Virus record (IMG/VR): IMGVR_UViG_3300045119_000180
Span: 1-64,000 of that record
DNA from: a virus
Direction: 5' to 3' (one strand)
DNA: 64,000 nucleotides
Under the pieces are notes generated by a model that saw only the letters and a program-made list of their open reading frames with translations, made no database searches and was not told the origin of the DNA. The translations under genes were made by a program, and so were the position numbers. Below are positions 40,999 to 49,771 of the stretch, piece after piece (position 1 is the stretch's first letter; each line of letters opens with the position of its first letter).

Positions 40999-41366
40999 AA
41001 CTTCTGTTAGTGTTCTTTCTTTTGCCAACGGTCATATACGGACAGTCAAAGAAAGAATTACTAAAGGTGTATTCTGAGGCTAATAAAGATTACTTTGAAA
41101 ATAAGTTGCCTCCGATCAGTATAGTATTTATAAAACATTTACAACAAAATGGTGATAGTCTTATGGCAACGACATTCTGTAATGATGCCGGTTGCACAAT
41201 TGATATAGACCCGGATAAAAACCCTAACACCCGGGTAGCGGTTATGACGCTTTATCATGAAACGTGTCACGTTTATCTGTGGGATAAGCAAGCAGGTCAC
41301 GGAGAAAAGTTCGAAAATTGTATGGTAAGATTGGCTGAATTGGGTGCTTTTGAGGGTTATTGGTGA
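40995..41366 (+). CDS. Exported SprT-like zinc metallopeptidase, 123 aa
   Basis: A signal peptide (MKLLLVFFLLPTVIYG) precedes a small SprT-like domain with HETCH (88-92) and a downstream GHGEKF His (102), matching HExxH...H. Cys pairs at 62/67 could form a disulfide in the periplasm. SprT-type enzymes are normally cytoplasmic DNA-protein crosslink proteases, so export is unusual. Coupled by ATGA to the previous gene. Confidence 0.7.
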   Translation: MKLLLVFFLLPTVIYGQSKKELLKVYSEANKDYFENKLPPISIVFIKHLQQNGDSLMATTFCNDAGCTIDIDPDKNPNTRVAVMTLYHETCHVYLWDKQAGHGEKFENCMVRLAELGAFEGYW

Positions 41367-41728
41367 TAGATAAGGTTCGGGCAAGAAGATTAAAAAATTT
41401 CTTTAATTTAACTGAAGAAGAGTGGGAACGAATTAGCCGCTATCAAAACGGCGTCTGCGCTATTTCTGGCAAGAAGCAGAAGAGTGGCAAGAGACTGGCT
41501 ACAGATCACGATCATAAGAGCGGCATGATCCGCGGGTTGCTGACAGCAGAATCTAACAGACTACTCGGCAAAGTAGAGCGGCTGTGGACCGTCGATCAAA
41601 TCAAATTGGTAATTGAATATCTTCTTCATCCGCCGGCCGTCCGCGCTCTAGGAAAGGAAGTATTTACATTTCCAGGCAGGCTTGGAACGAAAAGGCATAG
41701 AAAATGGCTATTAAAAAACAAAAAATAA
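41360..41728 (+). CDS. Endonuclease VII-like homing endonuclease, 122 aa
   Basis: GVCAISGKKQKSGKRLATDH, DHKSGMIRGLLTAESNRLLG and a helical end match the recombination Endonuclease VII core, with the first CxxC pair reduced to CAIS. That may weaken zinc binding. The start is TTG or the adjacent GTG. The gene is inserted between early genes with short overlaps. Confidence 0.7.
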   Translation: MVIDKVRARRLKNFFNLTEEEWERISRYQNGVCAISGKKQKSGKRLATDHDHKSGMIRGLLTAESNRLLGKVERLWTVDQIKLVIEYLLHPPAVRALGKEVFTFPGRLGTKRHRKWLLKNKK

Positions 41729-41826
41729 ACTTAAATAAACATCCGTTCAGTAAATCGTTAATCAAGTGGGATAAAGATTGGCGTGCTTTTTTGGCTAACA
41801 AAACCGAATTGAAGAAATCTAACTGA
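41704..41826 (+). CDS. Small basic protein, 40 aa
   Basis: MAIKKQKINLNKHPFSKSLI is Lys-rich and may bind nucleic acid. It overlaps the endonuclease end by 25 nt. Weak Shine-Dalgarno (GAAAAGG). Confidence 0.4.
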   Translation: MAIKKQKINLNKHPFSKSLIKWDKDWRAFLANKTELKKSN

Positions 41827-41833
41827 TGAAAAC

Positions 41834-41866
41834 TAGTGCCTGTATCTAGCCGTCTAATAGAGGCCA
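41834..41866 (+). promoter_or_regulatory. Copy 2 of the GTGCC-GCCGTCTA leader motif
   Basis: TAGTGCCTGTATCTAGCCG then TCTAATAGAGGCCAAA ends directly at the start codon of the exonuclease gene. It is nearly identical to 54315-54349. GCCT and AGGC can pair to close a loop. Confidence 0.55.
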
Positions 41867-41867
41867 A

Positions 41868-42593
41868 ATGTCAAAGATCCTACTCATAGATATTGAAACA
41901 TCGCCCTCGTTAGGCTGGGTCTGGTCAAAATGGGAGACTAACGTAATTGATTTCGAGCAAGATTGGTACATTTTGTCATTTGGTTATAAATGGCTAGGCG
42001 AAAAGAAAGTAACGGTTTTCGGGTTGGATGACTTTAACGGCTATAAAAAAGATCCAGAAAACGACAAAAATCTTATAAATATGCTGTGGACGCTTTTGGA
42101 CGAGGCGGATGTCATAATTGCTCATAACGGCGACCGATTTGATATTCCAAAAATCAACACTCGCTTCTTGACGCATAAACTGAATCCGCCTAGTCCATAC
42201 AAGACTATTGATACGCTGAAGATTGCCAGGTCAGTCTTTAAGTTCGATAGCAACAAGCTGGACGACCTAGGCAGGTATCTAAGTATCGGCCGTAAGCTTC
42301 CACATACTGGCTTTCATCTTTGGAAGGGCTGTATGTCCGGCGATAAAGCATCGTGGAAATTGATGAAGAAATATAATAGTAATGATGTTGAATTACTCGA
42401 AAAAGTGTATTATATTATGCGAAGTTGGGCAAAGAATCATCCAGCTATTAATCAAGGTCTGTCGGAATGCTGTCCGAAGTGTCAGAGTCAAAAGGTTCAA
42501 CGCCGCGGTTTTGATTACACACTTCAGCGTAAGAAGCAGCGGTACGTATGCACGGATTGTCATGGTTGGTTTCAAGGGCCGGCAACGAAATGA
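41868..42593 (+). CDS. DEDD-family 3'-5' exonuclease with zinc ribbon, 241 aa
   Basis: An RNase H-like exonuclease of the YprB/RNase_H_2 type. Motifs are LLIDIETSPSLGW (Exo I), IIAHNGDRFDIP (Exo II) and YNSNDVELLEKVY (Exo III). The C-terminus adds CPKCQSQKVQRRG and YVCTDCHGWF, a zinc ribbon. It begins the replication and nucleotide cluster. Confidence 0.8.
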   Translation: MSKILLIDIETSPSLGWVWSKWETNVIDFEQDWYILSFGYKWLGEKKVTVFGLDDFNGYKKDPENDKNLINMLWTLLDEADVIIAHNGDRFDIPKINTRFLTHKLNPPSPYKTIDTLKIARSVFKFDSNKLDDLGRYLSIGRKLPHTGFHLWKGCMSGDKASWKLMKKYNSNDVELLEKVYYIMRSWAKNHPAINQGLSECCPKCQSQKVQRRGFDYTLQRKKQRYVCTDCHGWFQGPATK

Positions 42594-42817
42594 AAAAGTG
42601 GACTCGAATCAAAGATAAAAAGGAAAACAAATATTTAAAGGTGTATGAATCTGATCAAGGCGACTATAAAATTATTTATCCGAAAGCACCGAAGTGGGCA
42701 CAGAAAGTCGCATACGAGATTTGGAAAGACGCCAACAACGGCGTTCCGTATAAAAAAGGCGTCAAGACTATAGTTAAGGGGTTGTGGGCGAAAATGATTG
42801 CAGAGGCGGCAAAGTAA
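42590..42817 (+). CDS. Hypothetical protein, 75 aa
   Basis: MKKWTRIKDKKENKYLKVYE is basic and mixed alpha/beta. The start overlaps the exonuclease stop (ATGA). Confidence 0.6.
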   Translation: MKKWTRIKDKKENKYLKVYESDQGDYKIIYPKAPKWAQKVAYEIWKDANNGVPYKKGVKTIVKGLWAKMIAEAAK

Positions 42818-43242
42818 TGGCTTCATTTGATACAGGCGCAACGAGAAACGACGACATCGAGAAGTACGATTACGCGGGCTTTCTGTCCTCGTTGGTAATT
42901 GAGAGATACGCAAAGTATATGCACCTGCATCGCCGTCAGCACGATGGCACATTGAGAGCGTCAGACAACTGGAAACTAGGAATCCCGATGTCCCGGTATA
43001 TGCAAAGCCTTTGGAGGCATTTTTTCGACGTTTATAAGATCTATGAAGGCGGTACGGCGATCGATCCTGATAGCGGCGAGAAGGTAGATCTCGAGACGGC
43101 GTTGTGCGGTGTCCTATTCAATACTAACGGCCTTTTGCACGAGGCTATAAAGGGGCGTAAAACAACCGCTGCTATAGATGAACTGTATGTGTCTGAGTTG
43201 AAGGCTAATATTGCTAAACAGCAAGGGCACTGCTCAAAGTGA
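42817..43242 (+). CDS. MazZ-like dATP/dGTP diphosphohydrolase-domain protein, 141 aa
   Basis: FDTGATRNDDIEKYDYAGFL, YAKYMHLHRRQHDG, NWKLGIPMSRYMQSLWRHFF and a C-terminal HEAIK stretch follow the dATP/dGTP diphosphohydrolase N-terminal (DUF5664/MazZ-like) layout. The acidic ED/HxxxN signature of active enzymes is altered here (VDLETALCGVLFNTNGLLHE), so activity is uncertain. Neighbouring nucleotidase and polymerase genes fit nucleotide-pool control. Confidence 0.6.
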   Translation: MASFDTGATRNDDIEKYDYAGFLSSLVIERYAKYMHLHRRQHDGTLRASDNWKLGIPMSRYMQSLWRHFFDVYKIYEGGTAIDPDSGEKVDLETALCGVLFNTNGLLHEAIKGRKTTAAIDELYVSELKANIAKQQGHCSK

Positions 43243-43853
43243 AAACGACGATTTCATTCGACATCGACGGCGTATTGGCAAGGTTTGACAAAGCCTTCGT
43301 CGCTGTCATTAACGACCTTTTCGATAAGAACCTTCCGGCAGATTACTCGCCGAATTCATGGGAATATTCGGAGGTGCTAACGCTTGATGAAATGGATCAG
43401 GCATTCAAGAAAATTAAAACAATACGGAATTTCTGGCACAAATTAGAACATTACGACAAAAATATAGATTCGCTACAACGTTTCCTTCACGACGAATGTC
43501 ATCATTACGATGTGTATTACATTACGTCGCGGATGGATACCGAAGGCGAATCAGCGCTTGGTCAGACCGCCGAGTGGCTTATAGATCGTGATCTATTGCT
43601 TTACAATACGTCGCTGTTGGTGGTTAGGGATCCTAAAGAAAAGAATCACATTCTTCGAGGGTTGAACGTCAAATTCAGTATTGATGACTACCTTCCTACA
43701 GTGATTCAATCCGCGGCTATCCCTAATCACCAGGCGTATTTGCTAAATCGAAGTTGGAATAGAACCGGTCGACCGGATGATGTCCCAGTTGTAAATACGG
43801 TAAGAGAGTATCTCGAGGAGATTCGAGCTTCTAAGGGGGTTTTATCCCAGTAA
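43239..43853 (+). CDS. HAD-superfamily 5'(3')-deoxyribonucleotidase-like phosphatase, 204 aa
   Basis: The HAD motifs are in order: FDIDGVLARFD (nucleophile and acid), YYITSR (motif II), a conserved Lys in RDPKEKNHI and FSIDDYL (motif IV). The helical cap between motif I and II fits the NT5C type. Expected to dephosphorylate (deoxy)nucleoside monophosphates in the cytoplasm. Confidence 0.8.
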   Translation: MKTTISFDIDGVLARFDKAFVAVINDLFDKNLPADYSPNSWEYSEVLTLDEMDQAFKKIKTIRNFWHKLEHYDKNIDSLQRFLHDECHHYDVYYITSRMDTEGESALGQTAEWLIDRDLLLYNTSLLVVRDPKEKNHILRGLNVKFSIDDYLPTVIQSAAIPNHQAYLLNRSWNRTGRPDDVPVVNTVREYLEEIRASKGVLSQ

Positions 43854-43855
43854 TT

Positions 43856-44563
43856 TTGAGTTTCGACACGGAGACGACCGGCTTGGATTCTGAAAAGGAT
43901 CATATTGTAGAGGTGGGCGCGATTTTGTACAGTACGGGCATGAAGCGCCAGCTTGAGGCCGCCAGCTGGCTTGTGAAGACTCCTAACACGATTACAGAAG
44001 AGATTACGGGCATTACTGGTTTAACAAACGCCGCCGTTGCTAAGTTTGGCTACGCAAGCGAGGATGCTTTAGATTCGCTGTTGTGGATGGCTGAACGCGC
44101 GGATTATTGGATTGGCCAGAATGTCATCAGGTTTGACAAAAGGTTTCTAGAAGCGTGGTGCAAGCGGCACGGTAAAGAATTGAAAGAGAAGCTGTGGATT
44201 GATACGCGAACGGATCTGCCGAACACTGAAAGCAAGCATCTTGGTTATATGGCCGCGGATAAAGGGTTCCTGAACCTCTTCCCGCACTCGGCATTGGCTG
44301 ACTGCCAGACGGTATTGAAGCTGACTGAATTTTATAACTTCGATGAAATTCTAGAACGTGCTAAACAGCAAAGCGTAGTAGTTAGAAGCCATCAGAAGTT
44401 CGAAGACAACGAACTGGCAAAGAAGCTAAAGTTTCGTTGGGTTAGTACATTAAAGGTTTGGGCTAAGGACTGCAAAGAAGGCGATATTACCGATTTGCAA
44501 GCCGTAGCACCATTTAAAGTAACAATCGAAAAAGATATACCATTAGAAGCAATTTGGTATTAA
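43856..44563 (+). CDS. DnaQ-like 3'-5' exonuclease, 235 aa, TTG start
   Basis: DEDDh motifs: SFDTETTGLDSEKDHIVEVG, GQNVIRFDKRFL and HSALADCQTVLKL. A C-terminal region (about residues 165-235) is basic and unique. It could proofread for the phage polymerase or degrade DNA. The TTG start directly abuts motif I, so the N-terminus is minimal. Confidence 0.8.
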   Translation: MSFDTETTGLDSEKDHIVEVGAILYSTGMKRQLEAASWLVKTPNTITEEITGITGLTNAAVAKFGYASEDALDSLLWMAERADYWIGQNVIRFDKRFLEAWCKRHGKELKEKLWIDTRTDLPNTESKHLGYMAADKGFLNLFPHSALADCQTVLKLTEFYNFDEILERAKQQSVVVRSHQKFEDNELAKKLKFRWVSTLKVWAKDCKEGDITDLQAVAPFKVTIEKDIPLEAIWY

Positions 44564-44574
44564 AAAAGGATAAA

Positions 44575-44772
44575 ATGACAAAAAAAGTAGATAATTTGCC
44601 GAAGACGATTCACGTTGTTATAAGTCAAAAAGGGACTAAAGATGAGTGTTTTTTGGCAGACACGAATCTTCAGTCTTTGGTTTCCTCTGCGGATGAAAGT
44701 CCGGCTGTTGTAGGGACATATCAACTGGTAAATCAAACAAAGTGGGAAGAATCCGTGCAGGAGGTACGATAG
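44575..44772 (+). CDS. Small hypothetical protein, 65 aa
   Basis: MTKKVDNLPKTIHVVISQKG starts behind AAGGA at good spacing. Mixed beta/alpha. Unknown. Confidence 0.55.
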   Translation: MTKKVDNLPKTIHVVISQKGTKDECFLADTNLQSLVSSADESPAVVGTYQLVNQTKWEESVQEVR

Positions 44773-45297
44773 ATGACGACATATAATACAAACACAGGTA
44801 AGGACTTTGAAGTTCCTAATACTGGCAACTTTCAAGGTGTAATCGTAGACGTATTTAAACGCGAGAAGGTTCAGACAGAATATGGCGTTCAGGATAGAGT
44901 TACAATTGTTTGGTTTCTAAACGCCGTAGATTCAGACGGCCGGCCTTTCCGAGCGATTAGCGACGTTAACGCCAAGATTTCTGCTATCCCCGGCCGTAAG
45001 AAGTCGGGTTTTTATGAATTGCTTGAACAGATCTTCGGCGTGCCGCCAGGCGCTACTTTCGAGGACGAAACACTTATAGGGATTAGCCGCAACCTTTTCA
45101 TTATGAAGGAAAAGGGCCGGAAGGATCCTACAAAGTGGTTCGGAAATATCAAGGGTATTACTCCTCTGACTCCTGACCAGACACCTATGACCGTTCCTGC
45201 CGGCTTTGTCCGCGCAAAGGATAAGCAACAGCCTGGACGATCGGTTTCGCCGGCTGTCATTCCACAAGCCGTAGCAGTGGGCGACGAACAGTTTTAG
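44773..45297 (+). CDS. Putative single-stranded DNA-binding protein, 174 aa
   Basis: The N-terminal 110 residues are beta-rich with spaced aromatic and basic residues (FQGVIVDVFKREKVQTEYGV, VTIVWFLNAVDSDGRPFRAI), like OB-fold proteins. A Pro/Gln-rich tail ends in GDEQF, an acidic/aromatic tip like SSB tails. It sits between exonuclease and primase genes. The call rests on layout, not on a named family match. Confidence 0.5.
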   Translation: MTTYNTNTGKDFEVPNTGNFQGVIVDVFKREKVQTEYGVQDRVTIVWFLNAVDSDGRPFRAISDVNAKISAIPGRKKSGFYELLEQIFGVPPGATFEDETLIGISRNLFIMKEKGRKDPTKWFGNIKGITPLTPDQTPMTVPAGFVRAKDKQQPGRSVSPAVIPQAVAVGDEQF

Positions 45298-45392
45298 AGA
45301 TTCCGAGTTCGAATCTCGGGCGTAGACGGCCTACGTAGTTCCAGGGAGCACTGGAACAGAGAGTTTGAATCTCTCAGCCGTTTTATCACTTC
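45298..45392 (+). other. Array of four hairpins, two resembling tRNA T-arms
   Basis: Stems are 45303-45307/45315-45319 (loop TTCGAAT), 45321-45325/45331-45335, 45338-45344/45351-45357 and 45359-45363/45371-45375 (loop TTTGAAT). The first and last look like tRNA T-arms. The AGACGGC at 45324-45330 can pair with GCCGTTT at 45377-45383. No complete cloverleaf with an anticodon arm can be built. It precedes an HNH gene and may be tRNA debris or a leader. Confidence 0.45.
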
Positions 45393-45424
45393 CCAAGGAG
45401 TTCTTTTTTAACTGACTAAATTAA

Positions 45425-46039
45425 ATGGCTATTATAGGGTGTCATCTTCCTTTATCTGTCCGTATAAAACTACGGGCAATAAGAAAGGAAAGAGGTGAGT
45501 GTACTTGGTGCGGTGCTGAAGTAGAAGGAGATTTGAGAAATAGAGTAACCGGAAAGTTGAGAACGATGTGCCGTAAGTGTCTTCGTGATAATGCGGACAA
45601 GTTAGCTCGATATAGGCAAATTCGTCACTCTAAAGGTTTATGTGAAAGATGCGGTAAGAATCCTCCTAAGCCAAGCCTTAAAAACTGTATAGAGTGTACG
45701 GAAAAAGTGCGCTTCTATTCTAAAAAGCACCAAGACGCAACATTTTTTGAGAAACGAGCTAGAGTCGGCGGGATGCAGTATTCGGTAGCCAGCGCAAAAA
45801 TGTTGTGGTCTCTTTGGAAAGAGCAAAGAGGCCGCTGCGCTTTAACGGGCGAAAGATTGACAAGAACGAATAGTCAATTAGACCATATATTTCCAGTATC
45901 TAAAGGCGGTTCAAACGAGCGTTCAAATTTACGTTGGCTTTTAGCAGAAGTAAATCAGGCTAAAAGAGCTTTAACAGACGATGAGTTCTTATTGTTGTGC
46001 AAACGCGTAGTCGATTGGGCGGAAAGAAATCGGAGTTAA
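45425..46039 (+). CDS. HNH homing endonuclease, 204 aa
   Basis: Three zinc modules (CTWCGAEVEG...CRKC; CERCGKNPPK...CIEC; CALTGERL) lead to the HNH core QLDHIFPVSKGGSNERSNLR. It lies between the SSB-like and primase genes. Confidence 0.8.
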   Translation: MAIIGCHLPLSVRIKLRAIRKERGECTWCGAEVEGDLRNRVTGKLRTMCRKCLRDNADKLARYRQIRHSKGLCERCGKNPPKPSLKNCIECTEKVRFYSKKHQDATFFEKRARVGGMQYSVASAKMLWSLWKEQRGRCALTGERLTRTNSQLDHIFPVSKGGSNERSNLRWLLAEVNQAKRALTDDEFLLLCKRVVDWAERNRS

Positions 46040-46040
46040 C

Positions 46041-48074
46041 TTGACCTTTCTCGAGATAGCCAAACCTTTAACAGCCCGCGGGATTCCAGTTATACCGCTA
46101 CGACCAAGAACCAAAATCGCGTTACTAGACGATTGGCAAAACCGAGCGACTACCGACGAATCTCAAATTCAGTTGTGGCACGAAGAGTACCCGGAGGCTA
46201 ATGGTGCGGTGGTAGCTATCGCTGTTAGTACCGGATTCTGGTTTTTGGAGGTGGATAGCCATGAAGTCGTCCCGCGTATTGAAAAAGAAACAGGCCAGAA
46301 GTTCCCGGAAACCTTTGCGGTCAGATCGTCACCGGGAAAAAGCCATTTCTACTTCAGACAGTCAACAGCTAGTATGCGAATGGGCAACATTGCTCAGACT
46401 AAAGAGAGCGGTTGGTCCGCAAGGGTGGACAGATCTTATTGCGTTAGCCCGGGAAGCGTCCACCCGATTACAGGACTTTGCTACGAAGTTAAAAACTCAG
46501 CAGAAATCGTCGAAGCGCCAGAATGGCTAATCGAGTGGCTTAAAAACCAACGCATCGAAAAGAAATCCGTTCAGCCAGACGAAGATCAGCATTTTTATTC
46601 CGGTAGCCGTAACGTCCATCTAGCCAGCCGCGCTGGTAAGATGCGCAACGCAGGCATGAGCCAAACGGAGATTGAGAATACGCTGTTGCGTATGAACCAG
46701 GATCTTTGTCATCCGCCGCTAGATGAAAACGAAGTTCGCGTAATTGCTGGAAGTATCTCGAGATACGACATTCCACGTGAAACGGTCCTGTTACATGGCG
46801 GCGTTCCGGTCAACGGTAATGGAGGCGTGGCCGTACAGACGGCGGTAGAGGCGCCGCAGCATCAAAGTGCCATTATTCCTTATCCGGTCTTCCCGGATTG
46901 GGTTATGTCCGGAACGTCGCTTTACGAAGGTTTTATCAAACCTATTTGCGATATTAATAGCCGGTATCCCAGCTTTATGTTCATGCCGGCTGTCGCGCTG
47001 ATGCTGAACTACCTTGGTACACGCATTACGATTGAGTACAAGCCAAATAAGCCTAATATCTTTCTCGTTCTGATCGGCAGGCGTGGCAGAACAATGAAGT
47101 CGGCCAGCGTAGAAGACGCTTTGCATTACTTCGAACAAGCCGGATTGCTAGCGCATGGCGGTCCTGGAATAGCCAATGCAGGCGGCAAAATGCTCGTCTG
47201 GACGCCCGGTTCACCTGAAGGCTTTGGTTTAGAGATGGCCAGGACGAACTGTAAGAACGGTGTTATCTATTACGATGAATTGTCAACGTTGACCAGCAAG
47301 GCCGGTATTGAGAATAGCGGACTAGCTAGCCGACTATTACAGCTTTACGAATCCGCAAAGTTCCAGAACGTCGTTAAGTCAAAGAAGGAAACGTTTGGTT
47401 TAGAGCCTAAGACGTATTGCGCGTGTCTTCTAGCCTGTTCAACGGATAAGAACTTTCAAAAGGATTGGGCGAAGATGTCCGCGGGCAGTTCCGGACTGGA
47501 CGATCGAATGTTCTTTCTTCTGCAGCCTGAAACGCTCAAGGAACTCACTCCGTACAAGGCTGTTTGTGTTCAGGAAGGCGCCCTCGAGACTCGAAGGTTG
47601 ATTGACAAGGCTATTGACCAACAGCACTTTAAATTCTCAGATGAGATGGTTCTGCAGGCGGCTAGTAAGCGGCTAGGCAACCGAGCCTTTATCCGTGTAG
47701 AGAAGCTGGCTATTTACTTCGCTGTCGATCTAGGTCGAGATGAACTAGATTCAGATTGTTGCGAACGCGCACTTGCGGTTTGCGAGTACGAACAGTCTGT
47801 CAAGAAATATCTAAAAACGTTTGAAGGCGTTACGAAAGAGAGTTTGCTACAACAAGAAATTATGTTTAGGGTGAGGCAAAGCCCAGAAGGATTAACTGTT
47901 AGAGATATTAATAGGGTTCTACATCCCAAACGCTACGGCACCAGCCTATGGAAGACAGCTTATTATGGCCTTCTTAACATGGGCTGGTTGGCCGAGATCG
48001 GAGATGGAACTAAATCGTCGCCACGCAGACTGATATCTTTATTGGCCGCCGAAGACGATGAGGATGAAGATTAA
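46041..48074 (+). CDS. Prim-pol primase fused to a helicase-like domain, 677 aa
   Basis: Residues 1-175 follow the bifunctional primase/polymerase N-terminal (prim-pol) domain: GIPVIPLRPRTKIALLDDW, a WFLEVDS acidic motif and GKSHFYF. Residues about 185-250 are a primase C-terminal-type helical module (NVHLASRAGKMRNAGMSQTE). The rest is a DUF3987-type ATPase region in which the P-loop is degenerate (LIGRRGRTMKSAS) and IYYDELSTL resembles Walker B. Expected to prime and possibly unwind DNA. TTG start with CGGAG 5 nt upstream. Confidence 0.75.
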   Translation: MTFLEIAKPLTARGIPVIPLRPRTKIALLDDWQNRATTDESQIQLWHEEYPEANGAVVAIAVSTGFWFLEVDSHEVVPRIEKETGQKFPETFAVRSSPGKSHFYFRQSTASMRMGNIAQTKESGWSARVDRSYCVSPGSVHPITGLCYEVKNSAEIVEAPEWLIEWLKNQRIEKKSVQPDEDQHFYSGSRNVHLASRAGKMRNAGMSQTEIENTLLRMNQDLCHPPLDENEVRVIAGSISRYDIPRETVLLHGGVPVNGNGGVAVQTAVEAPQHQSAIIPYPVFPDWVMSGTSLYEGFIKPICDINSRYPSFMFMPAVALMLNYLGTRITIEYKPNKPNIFLVLIGRRGRTMKSASVEDALHYFEQAGLLAHGGPGIANAGGKMLVWTPGSPEGFGLEMARTNCKNGVIYYDELSTLTSKAGIENSGLASRLLQLYESAKFQNVVKSKKETFGLEPKTYCACLLACSTDKNFQKDWAKMSAGSSGLDDRMFFLLQPETLKELTPYKAVCVQEGALETRRLIDKAIDQQHFKFSDEMVLQAASKRLGNRAFIRVEKLAIYFAVDLGRDELDSDCCERALAVCEYEQSVKKYLKTFEGVTKESLLQQEIMFRVRQSPEGLTVRDINRVLHPKRYGTSLWKTAYYGLLNMGWLAEIGDGTKSSPRRLISLLAAEDDEDED

Positions 48075-48584
48075 TTGAAGCCGGAGATTAAGAGAAATAA
48101 ATGGGGTGTTCGTATTTGTGAGCACAACAGATTACAATATCGATGCAAAGAATGTGACGGAAGTCTAATTTGTGAGCATAATAGACGACGAAATGATTGC
48201 ATAGAATGCGGCGGTGCTTCAATCTGTGAGCACAAAAGACATCGAAATCGTTGTAAAGAGTGTCGCCCTTTAGGTTGGGCTAAAGTTAAATTGAAACAGA
48301 TGCGTCAACGTTCTCGAAAAGGTGGATACAAAATCCCTGATATAACACCAGAGAGAATTTTGTTGCTTAGCACAAAAAAGAACTGCCTTATGTGTCATTT
48401 GCCTTTTACGTTAAACAACAACCCGTCTTGTCTTCATCATAATCACGAGACCGGTGAAGTTTACGGGTTCGCTCATAGGGATTGTAATCGAATGGAGGGT
48501 TTTTTCGGTAAATTGACTACGGCTCAGCAGGTTCGTTTTTTACAGACTCAATTCCCGGATGTCGTCAAGGCACTTAGAAAATGA
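48075..48584 (+). CDS. Endonuclease VII-like homing endonuclease with CEH zinc repeats, 169 aa
   Basis: Three tandem zinc units (ICEHNRLQYRCKEC, ICEHNRRRNDCIEC, ICEHKRHRNRCKEC) occupy residues about 10-70. The Endonuclease VII core is CLMCHLPF, LHHNHETGEVYGFAHRDCN. It abuts the primase stop and overlaps the polymerase start by 4 nt, so it is inserted exactly between two replication genes. Confidence 0.8.
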   Translation: MKPEIKRNKWGVRICEHNRLQYRCKECDGSLICEHNRRRNDCIECGGASICEHKRHRNRCKECRPLGWAKVKLKQMRQRSRKGGYKIPDITPERILLLSTKKNCLMCHLPFTLNNNPSCLHHNHETGEVYGFAHRDCNRMEGFFGKLTTAQQVRFLQTQFPDVVKALRK

Positions 48585-49771
48585 AAAGATTGGTCTTCGT
48601 CGATTTTGAAACCCGATCGTTACGGGAATTGCGCGGTCAAACCAGCGTAGGTCTTTCAAACTACACGATGGATGCCTCAACGGAGGCTATAATTTTAGCG
48701 TGGGCACTTGATAACGAAGAGCCAAACGTATATTTTCCGCTGTGGCAAGTTATGCCGGAGGAGCTTAAAAAGGCTTTGGAAGATTCGTCTGTAGACATCG
48801 TAGCTTATAATAGCGCCTTTGAAAGAAATGTATTCCTTTATGTATTGGGAATTGATCTGCCAGTAAGTCGCTTTCAAGATCCCCAACCATCTGCTAGATA
48901 TCTTAGTCTTCCTGGAAGCTTGGAAGATGTAGGGGGCATTTTAAAGCTACCCGATGAACTTAAAAAGGACAAAGAAGGTAAACGTCTTTTAGACGTGTTC
49001 ACAAAACCGACGAAAAAGAAAGGTAAAGAGAGTTATTTCCGCGATTGGGATTCGGATCCCGAAGATTGGCAACGTTTTGTTGAATACGCAAAGCAGGATA
49101 TCAGAGCGGAAAGAGAGATCTTGAAGCGCTTGGAAGCCCTCGGCACTTATCCATTACTGCCTAGGGAAAGAGACATCTGGGAGCTTGACCAGAAGATCAA
49201 TGGCCGTGGTATTCCCGTCGATCGGCCGTTTGTTACGAGTATGTTCAATCTTGGTGAGCGGGCCAAGAAGGACGCTATTGGCGAACTGAAGCGACTTACT
49301 GGTTTGGAGAACGCTAATTCGAATAGCCAGATGCTTCAATGGGCGAAGAAGGAAGGATATAGCAAACAGAGTCTTCGTAAAGAGACGGTCCTGGCCGAAT
49401 TGAAGTTCAATACTGAATTGACGCCTCTGTGCCGACAGGTATTAGAGTTACGGAAAGCTGCGTCTTCTACTTCATACAAGAAAATGGCAGCTCTTCTCCG
49501 CTTGTCCAGTTCGGACCAGCGGTTGCGCAATCAATTCCTTTATCTAGGCAGTCCGCGGTGTGGCCGGTGGAGTGGCAACGGCTTTCAGTTTCATAATATG
49601 GCCCGACCGACACAGGATTTTGAGGACCTTGAAACGGTAGATGAAGCCCGAAGATTGGTTAGTGCCGAAGACTATCAAGGTGTCATTGCGAAGTTCGGAA
49701 AGCACCCGAAGGACTACGGCGCTGTATTAGGGGTCGTTAAGAGCTGTATAAGGACTGCATTTTGTTCATAG
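48581..49771 (+). CDS. DNA polymerase family A, N-terminal part (3'-5' exonuclease and thumb), 396 aa
   Basis: Exonuclease motifs FVDFETRSL, VAYNSAFERNVF and YAKQDIRAEREI are intact. The thumb follows (ERDIWELDQKINGRGIPVD). The region GSPRCGRWSGNGFQFHNMAR is the conserved pre-palm segment with the RFSS-like turn. The frame ends at CIRTAFCS, just before palm motif A, which is in the next overlapping frame. It may be a separate subunit or a frameshifted half of one enzyme. Confidence 0.8.
   Translation: MKRLVFVDFETRSLRELRGQTSVGLSNYTMDASTEAIILAWALDNEEPNVYFPLWQVMPEELKKALEDSSVDIVAYNSAFERNVFLYVLGIDLPVSRFQDPQPSARYLSLPGSLEDVGGILKLPDELKKDKEGKRLLDVFTKPTKKKGKESYFRDWDSDPEDWQRFVEYAKQDIRAEREILKRLEALGTYPLLPRERDIWELDQKINGRGIPVDRPFVTSMFNLGERAKKDAIGELKRLTGLENANSNSQMLQWAKKEGYSKQSLRKETVLAELKFNTELTPLCRQVLELRKAASSTSYKKMAALLRLSSSDQRLRNQFLYLGSPRCGRWSGNGFQFHNMARPTQDFEDLETVDEARRLVSAEDYQGVIAKFGKHPKDYGAVLGVVKSCIRTAFCS

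Noticed and set aside
45298-45392. A complete tRNA gene
   Set aside because: No anticodon arm with a 7-nt loop can be placed between the acceptor-like and T-arm-like parts.
49762-49771. Programmed -1 frameshift joining the polymerase halves
   Set aside because: The sequence around GCATTTTGT is not an X-XXY-YYZ heptamer and no downstream pseudoknot was evident.
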